NCBI GenBank assembly: GCA_947624715.1
Contig: CANQLO010000004.1
Coordinates: 1-64,000 of the forward strand
Direction: 5' to 3'
DNA length: 64,000 nt
DNA from: an uncultured Clostridia bacterium
GTDB lineage: Bacteria > Bacillota_A > Clostridia > TANB77 > CAG-508
Position numbers and translations under genes: made by a program. The stretch's first letter is position 1, and the number at the start of each line of letters is the position of its first letter. Below the pieces are notes generated by a model, which was given only the letters and a program-made list of their open reading frames with translations, ran no database searches and was not told where the DNA came from. This document shows, in pieces, positions 38,695 to 46,779 of this stretch.

Positions 38695-40377
38695 TTAGGC
38701 TATTGATTTTCTTAAATCTTTTAAATTTATTTGAACTTTTTCTGTATTATTAAAACTATTGATTTCTAGATTTCCTACTATATCAATTTTATCACCTATT
38801 TGATACAAATCTGCATAATTTCCTAAATTAAATCCAATTACATCAACTATGGAATTGTCACTTTTTACAGTAAGCTTTAAATGTTTTCCCTCTGACAATG
38901 ATCTTATTGAAAGAATTTTTAAGTTTTTAAATATTATAACTGGTCTGCTATTTGCTTCTCCAAAAGGTTCTAACAAATCTAATTCTTTAACAACACTTAC
39001 ATTTAAATCTTTTTCAGTAATAATGCTGTCTATGTTTAATTCAGGTATCATTTCATCTGTAATCTTTTCTTTAGCATAGTTTTCAAACTCTTCCTTAAAT
39101 TTATCAATATCCTTAGAATCCAGTGAAAGTCCTATTGCCATGCTATGTCCTCCAAAGTGCTTTAAGTACTTGCTACAATCTACTATTGCTTCATGTAAAT
39201 CAAATCCACTTATACTTCTTCCAGAACCTTTAGCATTTTCCCCTTCAATACATAGTAATATACTTGGTTTATAATATTTTTCAGTAATTTTAGATGATAC
39301 AATTCCTATAACCCCATGATGCCAGTTTTCGCTTCCTAATATAATACAAGGTTTATCTATTTCTTTCTCTGCATCTATAACTGCTTCCTCATATATCTTC
39401 TTTTCTATGTCTTGTCTTAATCTATTATATTCCTCAAGTTTTTGAGAATACTTTCTTGCCTCTATTGGATCATCTGTTAAAAATAATTCCAGTGCATCTT
39501 CTTGATGTCCCATTCTACCACATGCATTTATTCTTGGTGATACTCCAAAAGAAATCGTTACTGAATCAATTTTCTTGAATCCTGTTAAATTTAATATTTC
39601 TTTCAATCCTAAATTTTTAGTTTGATTTACTAACTTTAATCCTAATTTTGCAATTAATCTATTTTCATCCACTAATGGAACTATATCAGATATAGTTCCT
39701 ACACAAACTAAATCCAGATATTTTAAACATTCATTTTCATTTATATCTAATTTTTTACAATACGCCTGAGTCAGCTTAAAAGCTACACCACAGCCTGCTA
39801 ATCCATTAAATGGATATTTACTGTCTTTTCTTTTACAATCAACCACTGCAACTCCATTTGGTAGTTCATCCAATGTTTCATGATGATCTGTTATAACAAC
39901 ATCAACCCCAAGTTCTTTTGCAAGATTAACTTCTTCTATTGCTGTTATTCCACAATCAACTGTTATAATTAAATTATATCCATCATTTGCAATATGCTCT
40001 ATTGCATCTTTATTTAACCCATATCCTTCATCTAATCTATTTGGTATATATGAATCAACTTTTATTCCTCTATCTTTAAAAAATCTTTTTAATATTGTTG
40101 TACTTGTAATCCCGTCTGCATCATAATCTCCATATATTATTATTTTCTCTTTTTTATCTATAGCCTTTATTATTCTATCAATTGCCTTTTCCATATCAGG
40201 CATTAAAAATGGGTCATAAAAGTCTTTTCTAGTTGGATTTAAAAACTTTTCTATTTCTTCATCGTTCAAATTTTTTTGAGCTATTATTTTAGATGTAAGC
40301 ATATTTAAATTAAATTTATTTGATATCTCTTGTGCTCTATCTTTATTTTCCCCTTTTATACTCCATTTTTTGTTCAT
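38695..40377 (-). CDS. recJ: Single-stranded-DNA exonuclease RecJ
   Basis: The 560-residue DHH-family 5'-3' exonuclease has the DHH-family metal motifs IIIYGDYDADGITSTTI, ITVDCGI and VVITDHHE, then the DHHA1 region (SGRSISGFDLHEAI, HFGGHSMAIGLSL) and an OB-like C-terminal domain. The open frame extends to 40449, but the ATG at 40377 has AGGAG 6 bases upstream and begins the conserved sequence (MNKKWSIKGENKD). The upstream extension contains the only other in-frame CGG I found, in what is therefore probably untranslated leader. It is divergent from the deoD gene. Confidence 0.95.
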   Translation of the reverse strand: MNKKWSIKGENKDRAQEISNKFNLNMLTSKIIAQKNLNDEEIEKFLNPTRKDFYDPFLMPDMEKAIDRIIKAIDKKEKIIIYGDYDADGITSTTILKRFFKDRGIKVDSYIPNRLDEGYGLNKDAIEHIANDGYNLIITVDCGITAIEEVNLAKELGVDVVITDHHETLDELPNGVAVVDCKRKDSKYPFNGLAGCGVAFKLTQAYCKKLDINENECLKYLDLVCVGTISDIVPLVDENRLIAKLGLKLVNQTKNLGLKEILNLTGFKKIDSVTISFGVSPRINACGRMGHQEDALELFLTDDPIEARKYSQKLEEYNRLRQDIEKKIYEEAVIDAEKEIDKPCIILGSENWHHGVIGIVSSKITEKYYKPSILLCIEGENAKGSGRSISGFDLHEAIVDCSKYLKHFGGHSMAIGLSLDSKDIDKFKEEFENYAKEKITDEMIPELNIDSIITEKDLNVSVVKELDLLEPFGEANSRPVIIFKNLKILSIRSLSEGKHLKLTVKSDNSIVDVIGFNLGNYADLYQIGDKIDIVGNLEINSFNNTEKVQINLKDLRKSIA

Positions 40378-40497
40378 AAAATCTCCTACTAAATGACGGA
40401 GCAAAGGTTTGGTATTAAATAGATTTCTTAGATAATCTAAGCTCCGCATAATTTGCTACTATTTTATACCTTTTTAGAGTTTTTGGCAATAGTTATA

Positions 40498-40526
40498 TTG
40501 ACTTAATTTTTAGAAAGAAATATAAT
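40498..40526 (+). promoter_or_regulatory. SigA-type promoter for deoD
   Basis: TTGACT (40498-40503) and TATAAT (40521-40526) are separated by exactly 17 bases. The start codon of deoD lies 86 bases beyond the -10. Confidence 0.8.
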
Positions 40527-40612
40527 AATTCTAAATTATTCTTTAGAAAGTTAATTAAGAAAATTTTTATTATTTTGTATGCCTTTTAGAATGGCAAGAA
40601 AGGTGGGTTCTT

Positions 40613-41332
40613 ATGACACCACATATTGAATCTAAATTAGAAGATATTGCAAAAATAGTTTTAATGCCTGGAGATCCTTTGAGGGCAAAGTATATTGCAG
40701 AACATTTTTTGACTGATGTAAAATTAGTAAATACAGTTAGAAATATGTATGGTTATACTGGAAAATACAAAGGAGTCAGACTTACAGTTTTTGCTTCTGG
40801 AATGGGTATGCCTAGCATAGGAATTTATTGCTATGAGCTTTTTAAAATTTATAATGTAGATATTATCATAAGGCTTGGTTCTTGTGGAGTATATGTTCCA
40901 GATATAGAACTCTTAGACACTGTTTTAGTTGATAATAGTTATACAGAAGGGAACTTTGCAAAAGGTTTAACTGGCGAAGAATGTCATTTAATAGAAGCCG
41001 ATAGAGAACTAAATAATTTACTTGAACAAACAGCTAAAGAAAAAAATATAAAACTTTTTAAAGGAAATATCATTTGTAGTGAAATTTTTGATTATTATGT
41101 TAAAAATTTTGATGAATTTAAAGCTCGTTTTCCACAAGATTTAAACATAATTGGTGCAGAAATGGAGTCTTTTGCATTATTTTATACAGCTAAATATTTA
41201 AATAAGAAAGCTGCTTGTTTGCTTACTGCAGTAGATTCCAGATTTAAAACTGAAGAAATATCTAGTAAAGATAGAGAGCAGTCTTTAGATAATATGATAA
41301 AACTTGCTTTGGATACTGCTACAAAATTGTAG
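40613..41332 (+). CDS. deoD: Purine nucleoside phosphorylase, DeoD type
   Basis: The second plus-strand gene encodes a 239-residue hexameric-type phosphorylase that cleaves purine (deoxy)nucleosides for salvage. It has MPGDPLRAKYIAEHFL, GMGMPSIGIYCYEL, RLGSCG and GAEMESFALFYTA (the phosphate- and ribose-binding motifs), and the catalytic Asp in LLTAVDSRF; the usual Asp/Ser pair (SD) reads DS here. AAAGG lies before the ATG. It ends at a bidirectional terminator shared with rplS. Confidence 0.93.
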   Translation: MTPHIESKLEDIAKIVLMPGDPLRAKYIAEHFLTDVKLVNTVRNMYGYTGKYKGVRLTVFASGMGMPSIGIYCYELFKIYNVDIIIRLGSCGVYVPDIELLDTVLVDNSYTEGNFAKGLTGEECHLIEADRELNNLLEQTAKEKNIKLFKGNIICSEIFDYYVKNFDEFKARFPQDLNIIGAEMESFALFYTAKYLNKKAACLLTAVDSRFKTEEISSKDREQSLDNMIKLALDTATKL

Positions 41333-41335
41333 AAA

Positions 41336-41365
41336 AAACACAGTACATTTTATTGTACTGTGTTT
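41336..41365. terminator. Bidirectional terminator between deoD and rplS
   Basis: A perfect 12-bp inverted repeat AAACACAGTACA/TGTACTGTGTTT with a 6-base loop, with A-runs and T-runs on the outside, lies between the converging ends of deoD (plus) and rplS (minus). Confidence 0.88.
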
Positions 41366-41375
41366 AATCAAAAGT

Positions 41376-41942
41376 TTATTCGGCTTTAGGAACTTCCTCA
41401 GCTGGCTTTTCTTCTTTAACTTCCTCTGCTGGAGTTTCAGCTTTAGCTTCTTCGTTAGCTACTGTTTCTTCTGCTACAGGAGCTTCTTTTACTTCTTCTA
41501 CTTTTTCTTCAGATACAGTGTCTACAGTTTCTTCTACAACTTCTTCAACTGTTTCTGGAACTTCTTCCTTAACAACTATATCATCTCTATTTAGGTTTGC
41601 TCCAACATTTTCTTTTGTCTTAGCAGATTTACCTAATTTCTCTCTTAGATAATATAATTTTGCTCTTCTTGCCTTTCCTACTCTAACTAATTCGATTTTT
41701 TCAACTAATGGAGAGTGTAATAAAAATGTTTTTTCAACTCCTACTCCATAAGATATTCTTCTAACAGTGAATGTTTCATTTAATCCACCATTTTGTTTTT
41801 TAATTACAGTTCCTTCAAAGACTTGGATTCTTTGTCTATTTCCTTCTTTTATTCTTTGATGTACTCTAATAGTATCACCAACTTTTATATTAGGAACTTT
41901 ACTTTTTAATTGTTCATGTTCAATTGATTTAATAATGTCCAT
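41376..41942 (-). CDS. rplS: Ribosomal protein L19 with a long acidic C-terminal tail
   Basis: The first about 115 residues are a normal bL19 ([27 protein letters not shown]-like [38 protein letters not shown]). L19 normally ends there (about 115-120 residues). Here about 70 further residues rich in Glu, Val, Ala and Pro follow ([40 protein letters not shown]), a very acidic, probably disordered tail. It is the last gene of the rpsP-trmD operon and precedes a bidirectional terminator. Confidence 0.93.
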   Translation of the reverse strand: MDIIKSIEHEQLKSKVPNIKVGDTIRVHQRIKEGNRQRIQVFEGTVIKKQNGGLNETFTVRRISYGVGVEKTFLLHSPLVEKIELVRVGKARRAKLYYLREKLGKSAKTKENVGANLNRDDIVVKEEVPETVEEVVEETVDTVSEEKVEEVKEAPVAEETVANEEAKAETPAEEVKEEKPAEEVPKAE

Positions 41943-41956
41943 GATATTCTCCTTTC

Positions 41957-42667
41957 TTAATTTTCTAATAATTTTTCTGCCTCAGCTTTTTGTTTTTCAT
42001 TTAAAAGCTCAGGTCTTTTTTTATAAGTCATAATAAGTGATTGTTCTTTTCTCCAATTTTCAATTTCTTTATGATTTCCTGAAGTAAGAACCTCTGGTAC
42101 AGTTTTTCCTCTGAATTCTACTGGCCTTGTATATGAAGGATATTCAAGTAAATTTTCATATCCTTTTGAGAATGATTCTTCTAATGTTGAATCATCACTT
42201 AAAACTCCATCCACATATCTACTAACTGTGTCAATTAAAACCATTGCTGGCAACTCTCCACCTGTTAGTACATAATCTCCTATTGAAATTTCTTCATCTA
42301 CAATTTCATCTAAAACTCTTTGGTCTATACCTTCATAGTGTCCACATAATAATATTAAATGTTCTTCTTTAGCTAAGTTTCTTGCTAAAGTTTGATTTAG
42401 TAATTTTCCTTTTGGTGATAAATAAATTACTTTTGAATTACCTTTTTTTACAGAACTATAAGCATCATATACAACATCTGGTCTTAAAAGCATACCTGCT
42501 CCTCCACCATATGGTGTATCATCAACATGCTTATGTTTGTCTTTTGAAAAATCTCTAATATTTATTAAACTAATATCTATTAAATCTTTTTTGCTTGCTC
42601 TTTCGATAATACTATGTTTAATTGGTTCAAACATTTCTGGAAAGAGTGTAAGCACATCAAATTTCAT
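41957..42667 (-). CDS. trmD: tRNA (guanine37-N1)-methyltransferase TrmD
   Basis: The 236-residue SPOUT-knot enzyme methylates G37 of tRNAs that read codons starting with C or pyrimidine-ending anticodons, including tRNA-Pro. It has [32 protein letters not shown] and the knot [19 protein letters not shown]. Length is standard. m1G37 made by TrmD suppresses +1 frameshifting at proline codons, which makes its integrity relevant to the CGG frameshift sites following CCA/CCT in this window; the gene looks intact. Confidence 0.96.
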   Translation of the reverse strand: MKFDVLTLFPEMFEPIKHSIIERASKKDLIDISLINIRDFSKDKHKHVDDTPYGGGAGMLLRPDVVYDAYSSVKKGNSKVIYLSPKGKLLNQTLARNLAKEEHLILLCGHYEGIDQRVLDEIVDEEISIGDYVLTGGELPAMVLIDTVSRYVDGVLSDDSTLEESFSKGYENLLEYPSYTRPVEFRGKTVPEVLTSGNHKEIENWRKEQSLIMTYKKRPELLNEKQKAEAEKLLEN

Positions 42668-42682
42668 TTTATCTACCTTTCT

Positions 42683-43147
42683 TTATACTAAACCTTTTAT
42701 TAAGTGAACTGTTATTTTTTTATTTTCTGTATCTATTTGTTTAATAACTTCTTTAATTGCTGGTAATAATATTTCTCCTACTTGGTAAATGTCATTTGCT
42801 CCTGTGTTAAATATGTCATCTAATTTTCCTAAAAGCTTTCCTTCATCTGTGTATACATCAAATCCAATTAAATCATTTATATAATATGTTCCATTTGGAA
42901 GAGTCGGAGCATCTTCTCTTTCCATTTCTATACTTAAATTTTTAAGTTCTTCTGCCTGTTCAATTGTGTCTACTCCTTTTAATTTAACTATGAAAATGTT
43001 CTTTTGATATCTTGCTCTTTCAATTTCCATTAAAGAATTTTTTATATAAACTTTTTTGACTTTTGATATATAGTCTACATATGGATATACTTTTATTTCA
43101 CCTTTTAGCCCAAATGTATTTACTATTTTACCAAGTTCTAATTTCAA
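42683..43147 (-). CDS. rimM: Ribosome maturation factor RimM
   Basis: The 154-residue protein assists 30S head assembly with S19. The N-terminal barrel (GKIVNTFGLKGEIKVYPYVD) and the PRC-barrel C-terminal half (YYINDLIGFDVYTDEGKLLGKLDDIF, NDIYQVG, LLPAIKEVI) are intact. The length is slightly below the usual 165-175. It lies between khpA and trmD in the canonical order. Confidence 0.92.
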   Translation of the reverse strand: MKLELGKIVNTFGLKGEIKVYPYVDYISKVKKVYIKNSLMEIERARYQKNIFIVKLKGVDTIEQAEELKNLSIEMEREDAPTLPNGTYYINDLIGFDVYTDEGKLLGKLDDIFNTGANDIYQVGEILLPAIKEVIKQIDTENKKITVHLIKGLV

Positions 43148-43170
43148 AATATTTATCCTCCATATTATAG

Positions 43171-43401
43171 TTAGTCTACAAACTCTACATCAATTCTCTT
43201 TTTCTCTTTTGCTCCAAGTGATTTTACTATTGTTCTAATAGCTTGTGCTATTTTTCCTTGTCTTCCAATAACTTTTCCCATTTCATCTTTGTCAACTTTG
43301 ACTTTATAAACATCTTTAAAATCTTCCTCAACCTTTTCTATTGAAATGGCTTCTTTATTATCAACAAGATTTTCAATAATTGTTTTTAGGATTTCTTCCA
43401 T
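43171..43401 (-). CDS. khpA: KH-domain RNA-binding protein KhpA (YlqC)
   Basis: The 76-residue KH protein has the GXXG loop in VIGRQGKIAQAIRTIVKSLG, typical of the small KhpA/YlqC proteins that bind RNA with KhpB and influence cell elongation and division. It sits between rpsP and rimM, as in most Firmicutes. Confidence 0.93.
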   Translation of the reverse strand: MEEILKTIIENLVDNKEAISIEKVEEDFKDVYKVKVDKDEMGKVIGRQGKIAQAIRTIVKSLGAKEKKRIDVEFVD

Positions 43402-43417
43402 ATTGAATTACTCCTCC

Positions 43418-43651
43418 CTATTTTGCTTTATTTATTAAAGCTTTTACTGTGTCTGTTGGTTGAGCTCCATTTTTTATCCATGTAGCAACTTTTTCATTAT
43501 CTAAAACAATAACTGCTGGATCTTTCATTGGGTCATATGTTCCTATTTGTTCAATTATTTTTCCATCTCTTGAAGATCTTGAATCAGCTACAACAATGTG
43601 ATAGAAAGGTGCTTTCTTTGCTCCTACTCTTTGTAATCTAATTTTAACCAT
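43418..43651 (-). CDS. rpsP: Ribosomal protein S16
   Basis: The 77-residue bS16 begins [40 protein letters not shown], the full conserved core. Length is at the low end (about 80-90). It lies 117 bp after the ffh gene, with the rest of the ribosome-modification operon downstream. Confidence 0.95.
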   Translation of the reverse strand: MVKIRLQRVGAKKAPFYHIVVADSRSSRDGKIIEQIGTYDPMKDPAVIVLDNEKVATWIKNGAQPTDTVKALINKAK

Positions 43652-43768
43652 ATTTTCACCTCCTAAAAAATATTATATTTATATTAAATTTAAAAACTTA
43701 ATAACTTAATTTATTTTATTGCTTATAGCAACTTACTTAATTTTTTTCTATGTTAAATTAAAGTTTTA

Positions 43769-45155
43769 TTATTCTTTAAACTTGTTTGCTAAATCATCTA
43801 ATTCTTCTTCTGACATTTTATCAAAATTCATTTTGCTCATCATCTTTTTCATTCTTGGATCTAGATTTCCTGATTTAACTTTCTTCATCATACTTTGAGT
43901 CATTTCAAATGATTTCATAAATTTATTTATATCTTGAACTTGAGTTCCACTACCATTTGCAATTCTTATTCTTCTTGATGCATTAAGTAACTTTGGATTT
44001 TCCCTTTCTTCATTTGTCATTGAGCAGATAATTGCTTCGATTTTTTCAAATTCTTTATCATCAACATTTACATTTAATTTATTCATACCGTGGTATCATT
44101 TTAAGTATTGAAGAAAATGAACCCATTTTCTTTACTTGTCTTAATTGTGATAAATAATCATTTAAATCTAAATCTTTATTTTTTCTAAGCTTTTTTTCTA
44201 ACTTGGCTGCTTCTTCTGCATCAAATTGGTCTTCTGCTTGCTCTATTATTGAAAGCACATCTCCCATACCAAGTATTCTTGATGCCATTCTATCTGGATG
44301 AAATTCTTCTATTTCATTTAGTTTTTCACCTGTTCCAATAAACTTAATTGGTTTACCAGTAACTTTTTTAACAGATATTGCAGCACCACCACGAGTATCA
44401 CCATCAAGTTTAGTAAGTATAACTCCATCTATTCCTAAATCTTCATTAAACTTACTAGCTATATTTACAGCTTCTTGACCTGTCATTGAGTCTACCACTA
44501 AAAGAATCTCGTGTGGCTTAACACTTAGCTTAATGTTCTTTAATTCCTGCATAAGTTCTTCATCTATTTGAAGTCTTCCTGCTGTATCTAAAATTACAAC
44601 ATCATTTAGTTTACTAATAGCAATTTCTTTAGCTTGCTTTGCAATTTTTACAACATCTTTTGCTCCTTCATTTGCATACACTGGTATATTTAGCTGTGCA
44701 CCAACTACTTGAAGTTGTTTTATTGCTGCTGGTCTATATATATCACATGCAACTAAAAGAGGATTTTTTCCCTGTTTTCTCAATAAATTTGCTAATTTTC
44801 CAGCTGTTGTAGTTTTACCAGAACCTTGAAGTCCTATTAGCATAATTACTGTTGGTGGATTTGGAGTAAAAGCGATTTTACTGTCTGTTCCTCCTAATAA
44901 TTCAATCAATTCATCTTTTACTATTTTTACAACCTGTTGTCCAGGAGTAAGTGATTTTAATACATCACTACCTAATGCCTTTTCATGGATATTATTTATA
45001 AATTCTTTAACAACCTTAAAATTTACATCAGCCTCTAATAATGCAAGTTTAACCTCTCGTAGCATTTCATTTAAGTCAGATTCTGTTATTCTTGCTTTTC
45101 CTCTTAGTTTTCTCGTAAATGCTTGAAGCTTTTCTGATAATCCTTCAAAAGCCAT
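43769..45155 (-). CDS. ffh: Signal recognition particle protein Ffh interrupted by a CGG +1 frameshift
   Basis: The first frame (45155 to 44091) encodes the whole NG GTPase domain (GLQGSGKTTTAGKLA, DTAGRLQIDEELM, TKLDGDTRGGAA) and the start of the M domain, up to ...SSILKMIP. Then comes CGG (44090-44088), and frame 0 stops two codons later. Skipping the C reads GGT ATG AAT AAA: MIP-GMNKLNV, the conserved MIPG(M) motif of Ffh. The frame continues through the signal-sequence-binding M domain (RRIRIANGSGTQVQDINKFMKSF) to the stop at 43769. Together this gives about 461 residues, a normal Ffh. The M domain is required for SRP RNA binding, and Ffh is essential in most bacteria, so a working product is expected from +1 reading. 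Confidence 0.88.
44088..44090 (-). other. CGG +1 frameshift site in ffh
   Basis: Minus-strand context is ATA CCA C GGT ATG AAT: I, P, extra C, then G, M, N in the +1 frame. The ATG next to it could start the separate M-domain frame, but has no ribosome site. Confidence 0.85.
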
Positions 45156-45172
45156 TATTTACTCCTCCTTTT

Positions 45173-45520
45173 TTAAGCCATAACGCTTAATTCTTTTTGT
45201 ACTTCATTTAGTATTTTTTCTATTTGTTTGTCTGATGAGTTTTCTTGTATTTTACTTAGTTGAGATAAAACTAGTTGTATTGTTCGTTCGTTTTCTGTAT
45301 TTTTTTTCATAATCTTTAACTTTTCTTCGTATTCGAAAAGTTTGCTTTCTCCTTTCTTTATTAAGTCTCTTACTCCTTGTCTTGATATATTGTTGTTTTC
45401 AGCAATTTCTGATAGTGATAAATCTCTATTATAATAATCATTTAATACATCATATTGTTTTTTTGTAAGTAGACTGCCATAGATTTCCCATAGCATACTT
45501 ACTTCTATATGTTTATCCAT
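45173..45520 (-). CDS. ylxM: YlxM-like helix-turn-helix protein
   Basis: The small protein (115 residues from the ATG at 45520) has LLTKKQYDVLNDYYNRDLSLSEIAENNNISRQGVRDLIKKG, a sigma-70 region-4-like helix-turn-helix typical of YlxM, which is encoded immediately before ffh in Firmicutes and stimulates the SRP GTPase cycle. An ATG at 45532 would add four residues but abuts the AAAGGA. It is the first gene of the operon; a promoter is visible upstream. Confidence 0.88.
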   Translation of the reverse strand: MDKHIEVSMLWEIYGSLLTKKQYDVLNDYYNRDLSLSEIAENNNISRQGVRDLIKKGESKLFEYEEKLKIMKKNTENERTIQLVLSQLSKIQENSSDKQIEKILNEVQKELSVMA

Positions 45521-45599
45521 ATTAAATTCCATTCCTTTCTCACATTAATTAAATTCATATGTGAAAACAAGAGTATTATCATTCTTTGAAATTATCACT

Positions 45600-45641
45600 G
45601 TAAAGCATATATACTTTACACCATTTTTGTGAATTTGTCAA
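45600..45641 (-). promoter_or_regulatory. Promoter of the ylxM-ffh operon with overlapping inverted repeat
   Basis: Read on the minus strand, TTGACA (45641-45636) and TAAAGT (45618-45613) are 17 bases apart. The -10 lies inside the imperfect palindrome GTAAAGCATATATACTTTAC (45600-45619 on the plus strand). The gap between ylxM and the toxin gene (45521-45827) holds only this site and the terminator at 45715-45770. Confidence 0.55.
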
Positions 45642-45714
45642 GTATTTTTCTTAAAATATATGTAATCTTAATAAATTTTTCTCTCCATTTGACATATCAA
45701 CTATTAATTTACAT

Positions 45715-45770
45715 AAAAAATATAGCATATAAGTTTTGCAACTGTTGCTTAACTGTATGCTATATCTTTT
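45715..45770 (-). terminator. Terminator after the toxin gene
   Basis: AAAAAATATAGCATA and its complement TATGCTATATCTTTT flank a smaller GCAAC/GTTGC stem; on the minus strand a T-run follows. It lies about 60 bases after the stop of the toxin gene. Confidence 0.75.
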
Positions 45771-45827
45771 TATTTATTTTTATAAATATTTAATCATTTT
45801 TTTATTTTAATATAATTTCTTTATTTC

Positions 45828-46181
45828 CTATGACAAACCACCATCTAAATAATTTCTTCCATCATAATATATATGTGCAACATATACTACTTTTTTGAGC
45901 TTATCTATAGTATATAAAATAACATAATTATTTACAACCATTCTTCTATATTTTCTTTCTGTTCTATCTGTCTTTTCTATTTCAGTAAACATTTTTGGCG
46001 AGTTTTCTAGTAAAAGAACATTATATATTACTTTTTTTCTTAATCTATTTGAGCCATCTATATTTTTTAATTTATTAGAAATATAGTCACATATTTCTTC
46101 AAATTCTTCTAAAAATTGATCTGCCAGTTTTATGTTATATTCGGTATTTTTTTTCCCATTCTTTAAAAACTTCTCTTGCAT
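45828..46181 (-). CDS. RelE/ParE-family toxin
   Basis: The 117-residue product matches the ParE/RelE toxin fold: LADQFLEEFEEICDYISNKLKN, then SPKMFTEI, RKYRRMVVNNYVILYTIDKLKKVVYVAHIYYDGRNY, with the core beta strands and a conserved Arg and Tyr. The frame overlaps the antitoxin's 3' end by 47 bases, which is long; translation may really start nearer residue 13 (NTEYNIKLADQF), but only the ATG at 46181 is available. Target (ribosome or gyrase) cannot be told. Confidence 0.82.
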   Translation of the reverse strand: MQEKFLKNGKKNTEYNIKLADQFLEEFEEICDYISNKLKNIDGSNRLRKKVIYNVLLLENSPKMFTEIEKTDRTERKYRRMVVNNYVILYTIDKLKKVVYVAHIYYDGRNYLDGGLS

Positions 46182-46371
46182 CTCTTACTCTGCCATTTCT
46201 TATATCTTCTTCTGCCTTTAATAGATTTTTTTCCAAATCTTCCTTTAGTAGTTTTTTCCTATATTCTTCCATCTTCATAATTACAATATTATTATTATTC
46301 ATAGTAATAACCATTTCTCCATTTTGGTTTACTGCCGTTTTTAAATCTTGTATATTTTCTACCTGTATCAT
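46135..46371 (-). CDS. Phd/YefM-family antitoxin
   Basis: The 78-residue protein begins MIQVENIQDLKTAVNQNGEMVITMNNNNIVIMKMEEY, the YefM/Phd N-terminal DNA-binding pattern (here the substrate-like V/I-T-N-N block), and ends with a charged helical tail that would wrap the toxin. Antitoxin-first order with an overlapping toxin is the standard type II layout. A possible promoter lies upstream on the minus strand: TATACT (46408-46403) with TTTAAA 17 bases before it. Confidence 0.82.
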   Translation of the reverse strand: MIQVENIQDLKTAVNQNGEMVITMNNNNIVIMKMEEYRKKLLKEDLEKNLLKAEEDIRNGRVRDAREVFKEWEKKYRI

Positions 46372-46725
46372 ATCAATACACCTCTCTTTATTATATATTT
46401 ATAGTATAGCATAAATTATACAATTTTTAAATATTTTTCGTAAATTTTCTAAAATTATTATTTCTAAAAAATTACATTATATACAATTCCTTTTGCTTGT
46501 CTTTTAATTATATTCATTATGTTTACATCATATCTACTTTTGAGATAAGTGTTTTATAATTTTTTATTTTGATATTATTTACGAATAAAATAATTTAGAA
46601 ATAATTTTAATTAAATTTTATAAAAATAAATTAATAATTTATATTGTACTTCCATAATATGGTATTGTCAATATATTTTATATAACTTTTTATTTTCTTT
46701 GTTTTTTACTCGTAACTGTTAAACA
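46372..46725. other. AT-rich intergenic region between the antitoxin and the pilin-like gene
   Basis: Apart from the likely antitoxin promoter (46403-46431) and the terminator at 46726-46775, I see no gene, RNA or repeat here. Confidence 0.5.
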
Positions 46726-46775
46726 TAAAAAATAACATATAATTAGGCAATATTGCTTAATTATATGTTATATCT
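46726..46775 (-). terminator. Terminator after the pilin-like FGE gene
   Basis: A perfect stem of ATAACATATAATTA and its complement with GGCAATATTGCT in the loop lies 5 bases from the stop codon, with a T-run on the minus strand. Confidence 0.85.
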
Positions 46776-46779
46776 TTAC

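Noticed and set aside
40378..40449. In-frame CGG at codon 2 of the extended recJ reading frame
   Set aside because: The ATG at 40377 has an AGGAG site and begins the conserved RecJ sequence, so the CGG lies in the leader, not in translated sequence.
43769..44086. Ffh M domain as a separate gene
   Set aside because: The ATG encodes the Met of the MIPG-M motif itself and lacks a ribosome site; continuity with the NG domain is clear in the +1 frame.
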